A DNA stretch of 64,000 nt from Burkholderia sp. D-99 (GTDB lineage Bacteria > Pseudomonadota > Gammaproteobacteria > Burkholderiales > Burkholderiaceae). Each line of letters opens with the position of its first letter. Within the stretch, counting starts at the first letter, position 1. Below the pieces are notes generated by a model that was not told the origin of the DNA, did not search any database, and was given only the letters and a program-made list of their open reading frames with translations. The translations under genes were made by a program, and so were the position numbers. This document shows positions 20,204 through 30,850 of the stretch, in pieces. The stretch spans positions 992,001 through 1,056,000 of the forward strand of contig NZ_JAAOXM010000001.1 in NCBI RefSeq assembly GCF_011605345.1, written 5' to 3'.

Positions 20204-21096
20204 CAACGGCGCTCCAGCTTCGGATCGAGCGCGTCGCGCAGCCCGTCGCCGAGCAGGTTGAACGCAAGCACGGTCAGGAAGATCGCGAGGCTCGGGAAGA
20301 TCGCGATGTGCGGCGCCGTCACCATGTCCGCGCGCGCCTCGTTCAGCATCGCGCCCCACTCCGGTGTCGGCGGCTGCGCACCGAGCCCGAGGAACGACAG
20401 GCTCGCGGCCGTGATGATCGACGTGCCGATCCGCATCGTGAAGTAGACGACGACCGACGACACGGTGCCCGGCAGGATGTGCCGCATGATGATCGTCCAG
20501 TCCGACGCGCCGATGCTGCGTGCGGCCTCGACATAGGTCATGTGCTTGAGCATCAGCGTGTTGCCGCGCACGAGCCGTGCGAACGCCGGGATGCTGAAGA
20601 TCGCGACCGCGCAGATCACGTTGACCATCCCGTTGCCGAGGATCGCGACCACGCCGATCGCGAGCAGGATGCCCGGGAACGCGAACAGCACGTCGGCCAC
20701 GCGCATCGTGATGCGGTCCCACCAGCCTTCGTAGTAGCCGGCGAGCAGCCCGAAGAACGTGCCGATCACCGCGCCGAGCGCGACCGAGAAAAAGCCGGCC
20801 GCGAGCGAGATGCGCGTGCCCGTGATGATCCGGCTGAAGATGTCGCGGCCGAGCGAATCGACGCCGAACCAGTGCACGGCCGACGGCCCCGCGTTCAGCG
20901 CGTCGTAGTCGAAATAGTTCTCCGGATCGAACGGCACGATGTGCGGGCCGACGAACGCCAGCACGACGAGCGCCAGCACGAAGCCGCCCGCGACGAGCGC
21001 GACGGTCTGCTTGCGGAACTTGCGCCAGAATTCGCGCCACGGCGTGCGGATCGCGGTCGGTGCGGCCGGCGCCGCGGGCTGGACAGTCGCGTTCAT
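20203..21096 (-). CDS. gsiD: Dipeptide/glutathione ABC transporter permease (GsiD-like)
   Basis: 297 residues, six predicted membrane segments, with the N-terminal OppC-type extension (about residues 20-50) and the binding-protein-dependent transport loop ([21 protein letters not shown] near 180-200). It pairs with the preceding GsiC-like permease to form the membrane channel of the peptide importer. It begins 7 bp after gsiC and overlaps dmpA by one base. The name follows the E. coli gsiABCD order; the cargo could be glutathione, dipeptides or peptidoglycan fragments. Confidence 0.85.
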   Translation of the reverse strand: MNATVQPAAPAAPTAIRTPWREFWRKFRKQTVALVAGGFVLALVVLAFVGPHIVPFDPENYFDYDALNAGPSAVHWFGVDSLGRDIFSRIITGTRISLAAGFFSVALGAVIGTFFGLLAGYYEGWWDRITMRVADVLFAFPGILLAIGVVAILGNGMVNVICAVAIFSIPAFARLVRGNTLMLKHMTYVEAARSIGASDWTIIMRHILPGTVSSVVVYFTMRIGTSIITAASLSFLGLGAQPPTPEWGAMLNEARADMVTAPHIAIFPSLAIFLTVLAFNLLGDGLRDALDPKLERR

Positions 21097-21103
21097 GGGC
21101 GCC

Positions 21104-22024
21104 TCACTTGAACCGGATGGTCGGGTTGATGACCGCGTACAACACGTCGACGGTCAGGTTGATCAGGATGAATTCGAGCGAAAACAGCAACACGATCGCC
21201 TGGATCACAGGGTAGTCGCGCATCGTCACGGCATCGACGAGCAGGCGCCCGAGGCCCGGCCAGTTGAACACGACCTCGACGACGATCGAGCCGCCGAGCA
21301 GGAAGCCGAACTGCAGCCCCATCATCGTGACGACCGGGATCATTGCGTTGCGCAGGCAGTGCTTGAGCACCACCATCGGCTCGTGCACGCCTTTCGCGCG
21401 CGCGGTGCGCACGAAATCCTCGTTCAGCACCTCGACGAACGATGCGCGCGTGAAGCGCGCCATCACGGCCGCCACCGCCGCGCCGAGCGTCAGCGACGGC
21501 AGCACGTAGCTCCGCCACGAACCGTCCGGCACGACCGGCAGCCAGCCGAGCTTCACCGAGAAAATTTCCATCAGCAGCATGCCGAGCGCGAACGCGGGAA
21601 ACGAGATGCCCGACACCGCAATCGTCATGCCGAGGCGGTCCGGCCAGCGGTTGCGCCACACCGCCGACGCGATGCCGATCGCCATGCCGAAGGCCGTCGC
21701 CCACACCATGCTGACGAGCGTCAGCATCAGCGTCGGCATGAAGCGCTCGCCGATCTCGGTCGATACCGGCCGCTTGCTGCGCGTCGACAGGCCGAAATCG
21801 CCGTGCGAGATCTTCACGAAGAAGTTCACGAACTGCGCGGGCAGCGGCTGGTCGAGGCCGAGATCGGTGCGCACCAGCGCGACCGTCGCATCGTCGGCTT
21901 CGGGCCCGGCCGCGAGCCGCGCCGGGTCGCCCGGCAGCAGGTGGACGAACAGGAACACCAGCACCGCGACGATCGCGAGCGTGGGCAGCAGGCCGAACAG
22001 GCGTTTGACGAGAAAATTCAGCAT
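21104..22024 (-). CDS. gsiC: Dipeptide/glutathione ABC transporter permease (GsiC-like)
   Basis: 306 residues of the DppB/GsiC family. The N-terminal [19 protein letters not shown] segment is the first membrane helix, followed by a periplasmic loop with LLPGDPAR and five further helices. The conserved ABC-contact loop [13 protein letters not shown] lies near residue 200. It forms a heterodimer with the permease encoded next. It begins 79 bp after the binding protein gene, within the peptide operon. Confidence 0.87.
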   Translation of the reverse strand: MLNFLVKRLFGLLPTLAIVAVLVFLFVHLLPGDPARLAAGPEADDATVALVRTDLGLDQPLPAQFVNFFVKISHGDFGLSTRSKRPVSTEIGERFMPTLMLTLVSMVWATAFGMAIGIASAVWRNRWPDRLGMTIAVSGISFPAFALGMLLMEIFSVKLGWLPVVPDGSWRSYVLPSLTLGAAVAAVMARFTRASFVEVLNEDFVRTARAKGVHEPMVVLKHCLRNAMIPVVTMMGLQFGFLLGGSIVVEVVFNWPGLGRLLVDAVTMRDYPVIQAIVLLFSLEFILINLTVDVLYAVINPTIRFK

Positions 22025-22103
22025 GGGGCACCGATCGAATCAGCGTGCCGGCGGCTTGCGCCGCCGGCACCGCGTGGCGGGCGAACCGCCGTCATCACCA
22101 CTG

Positions 22104-23666
22104 TCATTTCAGCGAGATTTCGTCGAAGTTGAACGAGCCGTCCGGCATCACGTACGCGCCCTGAAGCCGCTTGCTGCGCGCATACACGATCTTCTCCTGC
22201 ACGAGGAAGATCCACGGCGCATCGGTCCAGATCTGCTTCTGCGCATCGGTGTAGAGCTCGGTCTTCTTCGCGCGGTCGACCGTCTCCAGCGCCTTCGAGA
22301 GATCGCCGTCGACCGTGTCGTTCTTGTAGTACGCGGTATTCAGGAGCTTCGGCGGCGCCGATGCGCCGGCGAGCAGCGGCGTGATCGCCCAGTTCGCCTC
22401 GCCGGTCGACGACGACCAGCCGATGTAGTACATCCGCACCGGCGCCTTCGCCGGATCCGGCGCGCTCTCGACCTTCGCGACGCGCTCGCCGGCTTCCAGC
22501 GCCTGCACCTGCACCTTCACGCCGACCTGCGCGAGCTGCTGCTGCACGAACTGGATCGCCTTCTGCGACGTCGAGTTGTTATAGGCGGACCACAGCGTCG
22601 TCTCGAAGCCATTCGGATAACCGGCCTCCTTCAGCAGCGCGCGCGCCTTCGCCGGGTCGTACGGCCACGGGCCCAGCTTCGTCGCGTAATCGACGCCCTG
22701 CGGCACGACGCCGGTGGACGGCGTCGCGAAGCCGGCGAACGCGACCTTCGCGAGCGCTTCCTTGTTCACCGCGTAGTTCAGCGCCTGGCGCACCTTCGGG
22801 TTGTCGAACGGCTTCTGCTGCATGTTGAGCGACACGTAGCGCTGCACGATCGACGGCCGCTCCACGACGTCGACCTTCGGGTTGCCCTTCAGGTCGGTCG
22901 CCTGCTCGAACGGGATGCGGAACGCAAAATCGGCTTCGCCCGTCTTGATCAGCGCCGCACGCGTGTTGTTGTCGACCACCGGCTTCCAGTCGATCGCGTC
23001 GATCTTCGGATAACCCTTCTTCCAGTAGCCGGCGAACTTCTTCACCTTCAGGTCGTCGGTCTGCTTCCATTCGACGAACTCGAACGGGCCCGTACCGACC
23101 GGGTGCAGCGCAATGTCGCGGCCCCACTTCTTCAGCGCGGCCGGCGAGATCATCACGGCCGACGGGTGCGCGAGCGTGTTGATCAGCGCCGAGAACGGCT
23201 CGCGCAGCGTGATCTTCACCGTGTACGGATCGACCACTTCGGTCTTCTCGATCACGCGGAACATGTTGTAGCGCTTCAGGTGGTTCGCCGGATCGGTCAC
23301 GCGGTCGAAGTTCGCCTTTACAGCCGCTGCGTTGAAATCGGTGCCGTCGTGGAACTTCACGCCCTGGCGCAGCTTGATCGTGTAGACCTTCGCATCCGGG
23401 CTTGCGTCGTAGCTGGTCGCCAGCACGTTGACGAGCTTCATGTCCTTGTCGAAGCCGAACAGCCCCTGGTAGAACGACTTGACGACGGCCTGCGACACCG
23501 TGTCGTTCGCGTCGTACGGGTCCATCGTCGTGAACGTCGAATCCACCGCCATCACCGCGGTCTGCTGCGCGAACGCGGGCGCCGCAGCCGACAGCGCGAA
23601 CGCGCCGGCAAGCGCGGCGAAACACGCGCGCGGACGAAACATCGGGAACGGATGCTGCTTGGTCAT
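22104..23666 (-). CDS. gsiB: Periplasmic peptide-binding protein (GsiB-like)
   Basis: 520 residues, SBP family 5. The Sec signal peptide (Arg-containing start, Ala-rich core, cleavage near APAFA at about 33) is followed by the typical [14 protein letters not shown] and [16 protein letters not shown] signatures and a [10 protein letters not shown] block. Family members bind short peptides, glutathione or nickel complexes and deliver them to the cognate permeases. In the middle of the operon, between the dual ATPase and the permeases. The 95-bp gap before it is the largest within the gsi set and may allow a stabilised separate mRNA segment. Confidence 0.88.
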   Translation of the reverse strand: MTKQHPFPMFRPRACFAALAGAFALSAAAPAFAQQTAVMAVDSTFTTMDPYDANDTVSQAVVKSFYQGLFGFDKDMKLVNVLATSYDASPDAKVYTIKLRQGVKFHDGTDFNAAAVKANFDRVTDPANHLKRYNMFRVIEKTEVVDPYTVKITLREPFSALINTLAHPSAVMISPAALKKWGRDIALHPVGTGPFEFVEWKQTDDLKVKKFAGYWKKGYPKIDAIDWKPVVDNNTRAALIKTGEADFAFRIPFEQATDLKGNPKVDVVERPSIVQRYVSLNMQQKPFDNPKVRQALNYAVNKEALAKVAFAGFATPSTGVVPQGVDYATKLGPWPYDPAKARALLKEAGYPNGFETTLWSAYNNSTSQKAIQFVQQQLAQVGVKVQVQALEAGERVAKVESAPDPAKAPVRMYYIGWSSSTGEANWAITPLLAGASAPPKLLNTAYYKNDTVDGDLSKALETVDRAKKTELYTDAQKQIWTDAPWIFLVQEKIVYARSKRLQGAYVMPDGSFNFDEISLK

Positions 23667-23761
23667 TTTGCTGGGCTCCTATCGGTGAATCGGTGACGCC
23701 TCACGGGCGTTTCGGTTTCGACTTCCTGCAAGCTCGCGCATCGCCAGGGCGATGCAGTTCT

Positions 23762-25663
23762 TCAGTACGCGCCGCCGACGCGGTGCGTCGCGACGTAGTG
23801 ATCGGGGCCGACCGCGACGAGCGGCGCGACGAGCGGCTCGTCGCCGGCCGCGCGGATCGGGCTCGGGATTTCGTCCGCCGCGAGCTGACGCGGTGCGTGC
23901 CGGCGCGCGGGGTCGGCCACCGGCACCGCGCTCATCAGCTTCTTCGTGTACGGGTGCTGCGGCGCCTCGAACACCGCGCGGCGCGGGCCGATCTCGACGA
24001 TCTGGCCGAGATACATCACCGCGACGCGATGGCTGATGCGCTCGACCACGGCCATGTCGTGCGAGATGAACAGATATGCGACGCCGAGCTCGCGCTGCAG
24101 GTCGAGCATCAGGTTGACGATCTGCGCCTGCACCGACACGTCGAGCGCCGACACCGATTCGTCGGCGATCACGACCTTCGGGTTCAGCGCGAGCGCACGC
24201 GCGATCGCGATCCGCTGGCGCTGGCCGCCCGAGAATTCATGCGGATAGCGGCGCGCGGCCTCGGGCGGCAGGCCGACCTTGTCGAGCAGCCAGTCGACGC
24301 GCGCCTGCGCTTCGCGGCCGCTCGCGACGCCGTGCACGAGCAGCGGCTCCATGATCGAGAAGCCCACCGTCAGGCGCGGGTTCAGCGATGCGAACGGATC
24401 CTGGAAGATGAACTGGATGTTCCGGCGCAGCGCCTGCAGGTCATGCCCCTTCATTGCGCTGATGTCGCGGCCGTCGAACTCGATCGAGCCGCTCTGCGAT
24501 TCGACGAGGCGCAGCAGCGAGCGGCCGGTGGTCGACTTGCCGCAGCCCGATTCGCCGACCAGTGCGAGCGTCTCGCCCGCGCGCAATTCAAAGCTCACGC
24601 GTTCGACCGCATGCACGTATTGCGATACGCGGCCGAACACGCCGCTCTTCACCGGGAAGCGCGTCACGAGATCGCTCACGCGCAGGATCGGCGGCGCAGC
24701 ATGATCGACAGGCGGCTGCACATCGTCATTCGCCGCCGATGCGGGCGCCGGTGCTGCCGTGTTTGCGCCCTCCACCTTCAGCAGCGGGAATTTCTCGGGC
24801 GCGTCGGTGCCCTGCATCGAGCCGAGTTTTGGCACGGCCGCGAGCAACGCGCGCGTGTAGCGATGCGCGGGCGCCGCGAAGATGCGATCCGATTCGCCCT
24901 CCTCGACCTTCTCGCCGCGATACATCACGAGCACGCGGTCGGCCACTTCGGCCACCACGCCCATGTCGTGCGTGATGAAGATCACGCCCATGTTCATCTC
25001 GTCCTGCAGCCCGCGCACCAGTTGCAGGATCTGCGCCTGGATCGTCACGTCGAGCGCGGTCGTCGGCTCGTCGGCGATCAGCAGCGCGGGCCGGCACGAC
25101 AGCGCCATCGCGATCATCACGCGTTGCCGCATCCCGCCCGACAGCTGGTGCGGATAGCGCGCGAACACGCGGCGCGCCTCCGGAATGCGCACGAGTTCGA
25201 GCAGCCGCAGCGTCTCCGCACGCGCTTCCGACGCGCTCTTCGACTGATGCAGCGCGATCGCCTCGCTGATCTGGTCGCCGACGGTAAACACCGGGTTCAG
25301 CGACGTCATCGGTTCCTGGAAAATCATCGCGATGTCCGCACCGCGAATGCCGCGCATCGTCGCACCGCTTGCCTGCGCAAGATCGACGAGCGCGCCGCCG
25401 CGCCGACGGAACGCGATCCGGCCGTTCGTGATCGCGCCGCCGCCGTGCTCGACGAGCCGCATCAGCGCGAGCGACGTGACCGACTTGCCCGAGCCCGATT
25501 CGCCGACGATCGCGAGCGTCTCGCCGCGATCGACGTGAAACGACACGTTGCGCACCGCGTCGAACGTCGCGCCTTCGCGGCGGAACGTGACCGACAGGTC
25601 GTCGACGGCCACCACGCGCTGCTCGGGCAGCACCAGGCCGGACGGGTTACGGCTCGAAGTCAT
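23762..25663 (-). CDS. gsiA: Dual-domain peptide ABC transporter ATPase (GsiA-like)
   Basis: 633 residues with two complete ABC domains in one chain. The first has Walker A GESGSGKS near 52-59, signature LSGGMRQR and Walker [13 protein letters not shown]. The second has Walker A GESGCGKS near 370, signature FSGGQRQR and [12 protein letters not shown]. Each domain ends with an oligopeptide-transporter-type C-terminal segment. This fused arrangement is typical of GsiA, in contrast with separate DppD/DppF. The start at 25663 is preceded by GGAGGAG. It energises the permease pair encoded downstream. Confidence 0.92.
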   Translation of the reverse strand: MTSSRNPSGLVLPEQRVVAVDDLSVTFRREGATFDAVRNVSFHVDRGETLAIVGESGSGKSVTSLALMRLVEHGGGAITNGRIAFRRRGGALVDLAQASGATMRGIRGADIAMIFQEPMTSLNPVFTVGDQISEAIALHQSKSASEARAETLRLLELVRIPEARRVFARYPHQLSGGMRQRVMIAMALSCRPALLIADEPTTALDVTIQAQILQLVRGLQDEMNMGVIFITHDMGVVAEVADRVLVMYRGEKVEEGESDRIFAAPAHRYTRALLAAVPKLGSMQGTDAPEKFPLLKVEGANTAAPAPASAANDDVQPPVDHAAPPILRVSDLVTRFPVKSGVFGRVSQYVHAVERVSFELRAGETLALVGESGCGKSTTGRSLLRLVESQSGSIEFDGRDISAMKGHDLQALRRNIQFIFQDPFASLNPRLTVGFSIMEPLLVHGVASGREAQARVDWLLDKVGLPPEAARRYPHEFSGGQRQRIAIARALALNPKVVIADESVSALDVSVQAQIVNLMLDLQRELGVAYLFISHDMAVVERISHRVAVMYLGQIVEIGPRRAVFEAPQHPYTKKLMSAVPVADPARRHAPRQLAADEIPSPIRAAGDEPLVAPLVAVGPDHYVATHRVGGAY

Positions 25664-25692
25664 CGTGAGTCTCCTCCTCGTGCGGTCCGGAA

Positions 25693-26694
25693 TCAGGCCG
25701 TGTCGTCGTCGCGATAGATGCCGACCACCGGCGCTTCGCCGACGCGTGCGTAGCCGCGGTACATCCCTTCGGTGTTGAACGGCATCGCGACGTTGCCCTG
25801 CGCATCGACCGCGATGATCCCGCCGCGGCCCGCCAGGCGCGGCAGCTTGTTCATCACGACGTCGTGCGCGGCATCGGCGAGCGACGCGCCGCGGTACGCG
25901 ATCTGCGCGGCGACGTCGTGCGCGGTCGCGAGCCGGATGAACATCTCGCCCGTGCCGGTCGACGACACCGCGCAGGTCGCATCGTCCGCATAGCAGCCTG
26001 CGCCGATGATCGGCGAATCGCCGACACGCCCCGGCTGCTTGTTCGTGATGCCGCCCGTCGACGTCGCCGCCGCGATGTGGCCGTGCTGGTCGCACGCGAC
26101 TGCGCCGACCGTGCCGTGCTTGCGGTCCGGATCGAGCGGCTCGGCCGGCTGCTGCTGCGATTGGGAAGCGCCGAACGTGAACGTCGCCGCGTCGTGGTCG
26201 AGCATCACGCCGGCTGCCGCGCGTGCCTTGACCCACTGCGCATGACGTGCCTCGGTGTCGAAGTAGCCCGGTTCCGCGAGTTCGAGCCCCTGCGCGGCCG
26301 CGAACGCATCGGCGCCCGCACCGGCGAACAGCACGTGTTCGCTCGCCTCCATCACGCGCCGCGCGGCGAGCACGGGATTGCGCACGCGCGTCGCGCAGCA
26401 GATCGCACCGGCGCCGAGCGTCGCGCCATCCATGACCGCCGCGTCGAGTTCGTGCTTGCCTTCGGCCGTATAGACGGCGCCGCGCCCGGCGTTGAACAGC
26501 GGGCAGTCCTCGAGCATCCGCACCGCGACGGTGACGGCGTCGAGCGCGCTGCCGCCATCGGCCAGCACCTGCTGCGCGGCCGTCAGGATCGCGGTCAGTT
26601 CGGCACGGTACTGACGTTCGGTGTCGGAATCCATCGCATCGCGCAGGATCGTGCCTGCGCCGCCGTGAATCGCCACGATCGCGGGTGAAGTCAT
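25693..26694 (-). CDS. iaaA: Isoaspartyl peptidase / L-asparaginase
   Basis: 333 residues, Ntn-hydrolase of the plant-type asparaginase family. It should self-cleave before Thr195 in KHGTVGAVA, exposing the nucleophile of the beta subunit; AIHGGAGT near the N-terminus, [19 protein letters not shown] and SSTGTGE are further family marks. It hydrolyses beta-aspartyl (isoaspartyl) dipeptides and asparagine. Cytoplasmic. Its ATG overlaps the upstream rpiR stop (ATGA), and gsiA follows after 29 bp. In E. coli iaaA also lies directly before gsiABCD, which supports both assignments. Confidence 0.93.
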   Translation of the reverse strand: MTSPAIVAIHGGAGTILRDAMDSDTERQYRAELTAILTAAQQVLADGGSALDAVTVAVRMLEDCPLFNAGRGAVYTAEGKHELDAAVMDGATLGAGAICCATRVRNPVLAARRVMEASEHVLFAGAGADAFAAAQGLELAEPGYFDTEARHAQWVKARAAAGVMLDHDAATFTFGASQSQQQPAEPLDPDRKHGTVGAVACDQHGHIAAATSTGGITNKQPGRVGDSPIIGAGCYADDATCAVSSTGTGEMFIRLATAHDVAAQIAYRGASLADAAHDVVMNKLPRLAGRGGIIAVDAQGNVAMPFNTEGMYRGYARVGEAPVVGIYRDDDTA

Positions 26695-27635
26695 GTTTTT
26701 TTCGGACGGTGAGTAGAAGGATTGGCGGCAGGCTGCGTCGCTTGCGGCTGCATGAGCCACGGCAGCAGGAATTCGGTCATCTCGGCGGCGGATTTCGCGG
26801 ACCGGTGCGTGCGCAGCGCGACCGCGTCGATCAGCGCCTCGATCATCGCGAGCACAGCCGCTTCCGACGTAGCCGCGAAGCGCCGTTCGGCCTTGACGTA
26901 CAGGTTCAGCGACGCGATCGGCGCGAGCGGCGATTGCGGGCCGTCGGAGATACCCAGTACGCGTGCACCGCGCGCTGCCGCGCGACGGGCGAGTTCGATC
27001 GTGTCCTTCACATAGCGCGGAAACGCGAGCGCGATCACGAGATCGCGCGAGTCGGCCGTATATAAGCGCCGCGCCGCGTGCGACGGGCCGCCGAGCAGCG
27101 CGAGCGACTGCACATTGTCGTGACAGACGGACAGCCCGTGCTCCATCAGCCCGGTGAGAAACGCGCTCGACCCCGCGCCGAGGATCAGCACGCGCCGCGC
27201 GCCGACGATCGCCTCGACCGCGGCCTCGACATCGGCTGCGTCCAGTTGCGCACGCGTGTTCTCGATGTTCGCGACGGCCTGGTCGAATACCGCGTCGATC
27301 CATACGGCACCGCGTACACCAGGCTCCTGCTCCTGCGCGGAACGCAGCCGCTCGACCGGCCCGAGGGTCGCCTCGAAGCCGCGCACGAGCGCCGCGCGCA
27401 TCGCCGGATAGCCGTCGAAACCGAGCGCCTTCGCGAAGCGGTTCGCGGTCGCGATCGACGCATTCACGGCCTGCGCGAGTTCGTCGATGCGCATCGTCGC
27501 CGCGCGGAACGGATTCGCGAGCACGAACTCGCCCATGCGCCGATGGATCGGCGTCATCAACGGCATCGCCGACGCGATCCGCTCGGCGATCGCGGGTTCG
27601 TCGTGACTGGCATCGTGCGGAACGAGAGGCGTCAT
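26691..27635 (-). CDS. MurR/RpiR-family regulator with SIS domain
   Basis: 314 residues from the first ATG that fits; an upstream TTG at 27677 is less likely. The N-terminal helix-turn-helix of the RpiR type (about 15-90; [31 protein letters not shown]) precedes a SIS domain (about 130-260; [24 protein letters not shown]) that in this family binds phosphosugars. As first gene of the peptide operon it probably autoregulates it. A phosphosugar-sensing repressor over peptide import genes suggests a cue such as a MurNAc- or GlcN-phosphate, which is inference. Confidence 0.85.
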   Translation of the reverse strand: MTPLVPHDASHDEPAIAERIASAMPLMTPIHRRMGEFVLANPFRAATMRIDELAQAVNASIATANRFAKALGFDGYPAMRAALVRGFEATLGPVERLRSAQEQEPGVRGAVWIDAVFDQAVANIENTRAQLDAADVEAAVEAIVGARRVLILGAGSSAFLTGLMEHGLSVCHDNVQSLALLGGPSHAARRLYTADSRDLVIALAFPRYVKDTIELARRAAARGARVLGISDGPQSPLAPIASLNLYVKAERRFAATSEAAVLAMIEALIDAVALRTHRSAKSAAEMTEFLLPWLMQPQATQPAANPSTHRPKKT

Positions 27636-28350
27636 GCGAAGGGTTGTTGAAAGAATGATGGAAATGAATTTACACAATCCCGGTCATGAAAAGAAATAAA
27701 TTTTCATCGCGATCGTCACGCCCCGTCCCGCTCCTTTCGACCACACGATCGCTCGCACAGCCCCGCCGCACGGGCCTTTCGCGCGTGATTGCCGCACCTC
27801 GCCACGTGCGTTGACTGCCCTCGCTCATCGGGAAAACCCCGAGCAAGTTCGTTCGAATGCAATTTCACGTTGACCGGATTCGCTGCAGGCGTACACGCAT
27901 TCGAGCGGGCAGACGCTCGGTGCGCAAGGGGCCGGCCACGTGATCGACGCGATGCCGATCGTCGGCGATTCGCAGCAGCTCACGCCCTCGACGACGCACG
28001 GCCAGTTCGTCGGCATGGCCGGGATCGCCGTCATCTTCTGATCCATCTCGACAGCGCCTTCGGCACGCTACCCCCGCCCCGGGCGACACGCATTTCGCGC
28101 ATGCCACGCATGTTGTCTGGTCACCCGATACGCGGCCGCCGCGGCGTTTTCAGCGCCGCGCCCGCCCGTCGCACGAACCGCGCGGGTTTTCTCGATCCCT
28201 CCCGATACCTTACAATTCGTCAGGTTTATCCCTTCTGCATACCCCTTCTTGCAGTCCTGACACCGCGGTACACTCGACGCACGCCGTATCAGGGTCCGAC
28301 GCGCGACACGCGCGCCGGGCGGCGTCGCGCCTCGTTGCGCCCACAACTGG
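27636..28350. other. Long intergenic region upstream of betT
   Basis: 715 bp between divergent rpiR and betT. The first 60 bp are AT-rich and should contain the peptide-operon promoter. A coding-like remnant lies at 27877-28041. The last 150 bp before betT contain an AT-richer patch near 28205-28240 that may be its promoter. No riboswitch, tRNA or perfect operator was recognised. Confidence 0.5.
27877..28041 (+). pseudogene. C-terminal remnant of an unidentified gene
   Basis: A 54-codon open stretch ends with TGA at 28039 and reads like a genuine protein C-terminus (GQTLGAQGAGHVIDAMPIVG, then PSTTHGQFVGMAGIAVIF), with the codon bias of neighbouring genes. An in-frame stop lies immediately upstream (27871), there is no start codon, and the DNA before it loses coding character. 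I do not recognise the family. It is best explained as the surviving tail of a deleted gene; a chance open frame cannot be excluded. Confidence 0.4.
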
Positions 28351-30381
28351 ATGCCAGCCATGCCAGATTCCCGCCCCTCGCCCCGCACGACATTCAAGCC
28401 ACAGGTCGTCCTGCCCGCGCTCGCGGTCATCGGCGCACTGCTCGTCGTGTGCGCATTGCGCCCGAGCGAAGCCGGCGCGCTGTTCTCCGCCGGCCAGCAA
28501 TGGGTCATCGCGCGCTTCGACTGGTTCTACGTGCTCGCCGTCACCGGCTTCCTCGTGTTTCTCGTGCTGATCGCCGCGAGCGACTTCGGCAACATCCGGC
28601 TCGGGCCCGACGATGCCGAGCCCGAATTCAGCTTCGTGTCGTGGACAGCGATGCTGTTCGCCGCCGGCATGGGCATCGGCCTCATGTACTTCGGCGTCGG
28701 CGAGCCGATGCAGCACTTCCTGAAGCCGCCGACCGTCGACCCGGGCACGCCCGCCGCCGCGCGCGAGGCGATGCTGATGACCTTCTTCCACTGGGGCTTC
28801 CATGCGTGGGCGATCTACGGGCTGATGGGGCTCGTGCTCGCGTACTTCGGCTTCCGCTACAACCTGCCGCTGACGCTGCGCTCGGGGCTGTATCCGGTGC
28901 TGCGCGAGCGCATCAACGGCTGGATCGGTCACACGGTCGATGCGTTCGCGCTGGTCGGCACGGTCGCCGGCATCGCAACGACGCTCGGCTACGGGGTGAT
29001 GCAGATCAGCGCCGGCCTGCATACGGTCGCCGGCTGGGATACGGGCAGCAATGCGTTTCGCATCGGGCTCGTCGCGCTCGTCGTGATCCTCGCAGGGCTG
29101 TCGGCCGCAAGCGGCCTCGACAAGGGCGTGCGGCGGCTGTCCGAGCTGAACCTGCTGCTCGCGTTCCTGCTGCTCGCGTTCGTGGCTGTCGCGGGCCCGA
29201 CGGCGTTCCTGCTGCGCGCGCTCGGCGACAACATCGGCCAGTACCTGTCGAGCCTCGTCGACCTGTCGTTCCGCACGTACGCGTACGCATCGCCGCGCGA
29301 GGAAGGCTGGTTCGGCGGCTGGACGATCCTCTACTGGGCGTGGTGGGTATCGTGGTCGCCGTTCGTCGGCATGTTCATTGCGCGCATCTCGCGCGGCCGC
29401 ACGATCCGCCAGTTCGTGATCGGCGTGCTGCTCGTGCCGACCGCGTTCAACCTCGTGTGGATGACCGTGTTCGGCAACAGCGCGATCTGGCTCGATACAC
29501 ATGGTGCAGCCGGCGCGCTCGCGCAGACGGCCACCAACGTCGATTCGCTGCTGTTCCGCTTCTTCGATTTCCTGCCGCTGTCGCAAGTGCTGTCGATCGC
29601 CGCGATCGTGCTGATCGCGGTGTTCTTCGTCACGTCCGCCGATTCGGGCGCGTTCGTGATCGACCAGATCGCGACGCGCGGCAACGCGCACTCGCCGGTC
29701 TGGCAACGGCTGTTCTGGGCAGCGCTGCTCGGCGTGACGGCCGCGGTGCTGCTCGTCGCAGGCGGGCTCGGCGCCTTGCAGGCGATGACGCTGATCGCCG
29801 CGCTGCCGGTCGCGATCATCATGATCGCGCTCTGCTACGGGCTATGGCGCGGGCTCGCGGCCGACCGCGTGCACTATTCGCAGGACGTCGCGCCCGCGAC
29901 GAGCTTCTGGACCGGCCAGCACTGGCGCCACCGCCTGACGCACATCCTGCGGCAGACGACCGAAGCGGAAGCACGCCAGTTCGTTGCCGAAACGGTCGAG
30001 CCCGCGCTGCGCAAAGTCGCCGACGAGTTGCGCGCGAGCGGCGTCGATGCGAACGTGCAGCGCGATAGCGACGATGCGGTGCGTCTCACCGTGCCGACCG
30101 CCGACCACCGCGATTTCGTGTACGGCGTGCGCGTGACGATGAAATCCGCGGCCGCGTTCCTCGTACGCGAGGCGGCCGGGCCGGAAGCGGCACGGGCGCA
30201 CGTGTACGGGATCGTCACGTTCTTCGAGGACGGGCGGCTTGGCTACGACGTCGAATACCTGCGCGGCGACGAAGTAATTGCCGACGTGTTGCGCCAGTAC
30301 GAACGCTACGTGTCGCTCGCGGCCGACAAGCGCACGCATCTGCTGAGCCGCGCGCCGGGGCATGCGACGGAGGCCGAATGA
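28351..30381 (+). CDS. betT: BCCT-family choline/betaine transporter
   Basis: 676 residues with twelve predicted membrane segments and the BCCT core: GMGIGLMYFGVGEPM near residue 108, the WAYYG-like HAWAIYGLMGL, and the substrate-site WTILYWAWWVSWSPFVGMFIARISRGRT near 328. A ~170-residue cytosolic C-terminal domain follows the last helix, as in BetT, where it tunes osmotic activation. It probably imports choline with Na+ or H+ for glycine-betaine synthesis. Two ATGs compete (28351, 28360), neither with a strong Shine-Dalgarno. The bet dehydrogenase genes are not adjacent. Confidence 0.88.
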   Translation: MPAMPDSRPSPRTTFKPQVVLPALAVIGALLVVCALRPSEAGALFSAGQQWVIARFDWFYVLAVTGFLVFLVLIAASDFGNIRLGPDDAEPEFSFVSWTAMLFAAGMGIGLMYFGVGEPMQHFLKPPTVDPGTPAAAREAMLMTFFHWGFHAWAIYGLMGLVLAYFGFRYNLPLTLRSGLYPVLRERINGWIGHTVDAFALVGTVAGIATTLGYGVMQISAGLHTVAGWDTGSNAFRIGLVALVVILAGLSAASGLDKGVRRLSELNLLLAFLLLAFVAVAGPTAFLLRALGDNIGQYLSSLVDLSFRTYAYASPREEGWFGGWTILYWAWWVSWSPFVGMFIARISRGRTIRQFVIGVLLVPTAFNLVWMTVFGNSAIWLDTHGAAGALAQTATNVDSLLFRFFDFLPLSQVLSIAAIVLIAVFFVTSADSGAFVIDQIATRGNAHSPVWQRLFWAALLGVTAAVLLVAGGLGALQAMTLIAALPVAIIMIALCYGLWRGLAADRVHYSQDVAPATSFWTGQHWRHRLTHILRQTTEAEARQFVAETVEPALRKVADELRASGVDANVQRDSDDAVRLTVPTADHRDFVYGVRVTMKSAAAFLVREAAGPEAARAHVYGIVTFFEDGRLGYDVEYLRGDEVIADVLRQYERYVSLAADKRTHLLSRAPGHATEAE

Positions 30382-30439
30382 ACCCGCGTGCCGCCCTCAC
30401 TGCGTCGTGGCCGCCTGCCACGCCCGACGGAGCCACACG

Positions 30440-30751
30440 ATGACCGGGTTCCTGCAAAGCCGCGCCTCCGACGTCATCGCGCTCGGCACGCTCGCCGTGC
30501 TCTATCTCGGTGGAGCCGGCATCGCGCTATGGCGGATCCGCGCCGCGGCGCCGCGCGGCAAGGTCTACTGGATCATCTGCGCGGCGCTGCTCGCCGGTGG
30601 CGCCATCGCGATGGGCATCAACCTGTCGCCGATGCCGGACACCGGGGACATGCCGCCCGGGTTTGCGCTCGGCGTCGAGGCGGTCCTGCTCGGTCTCGCA
30701 TTGGTCGCCGGCGGTTGCGCGTGGCTGATGCTGCGCGCGCGGCGACGCTGA
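30440..30751 (+). CDS. Small three-helix membrane protein, unknown function
   Basis: 103 residues with three hydrophobic segments (about 11-28, 42-60, 72-93) linked by short polar loops and ending in a basic tail. GGAG lies seven bases before the chosen ATG. It begins 58 bp after betT on the same strand, so it could be co-transcribed, perhaps as an accessory to the transporter. I do not recognise a family. Confidence 0.65.
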   Translation: MTGFLQSRASDVIALGTLAVLYLGGAGIALWRIRAAAPRGKVYWIICAALLAGGAIAMGINLSPMPDTGDMPPGFALGVEAVLLGLALVAGGCAWLMLRARRR

Positions 30752-30850
30752 CGCACGGACGTCGCGCGGCCCGGTTTCGTTCCGCGCGAACGGCAACGCG
30801 CGGGGCGAACCGGCCGCTCCTTCCCTGATCCGCTTCCTAACCGCAACGCG

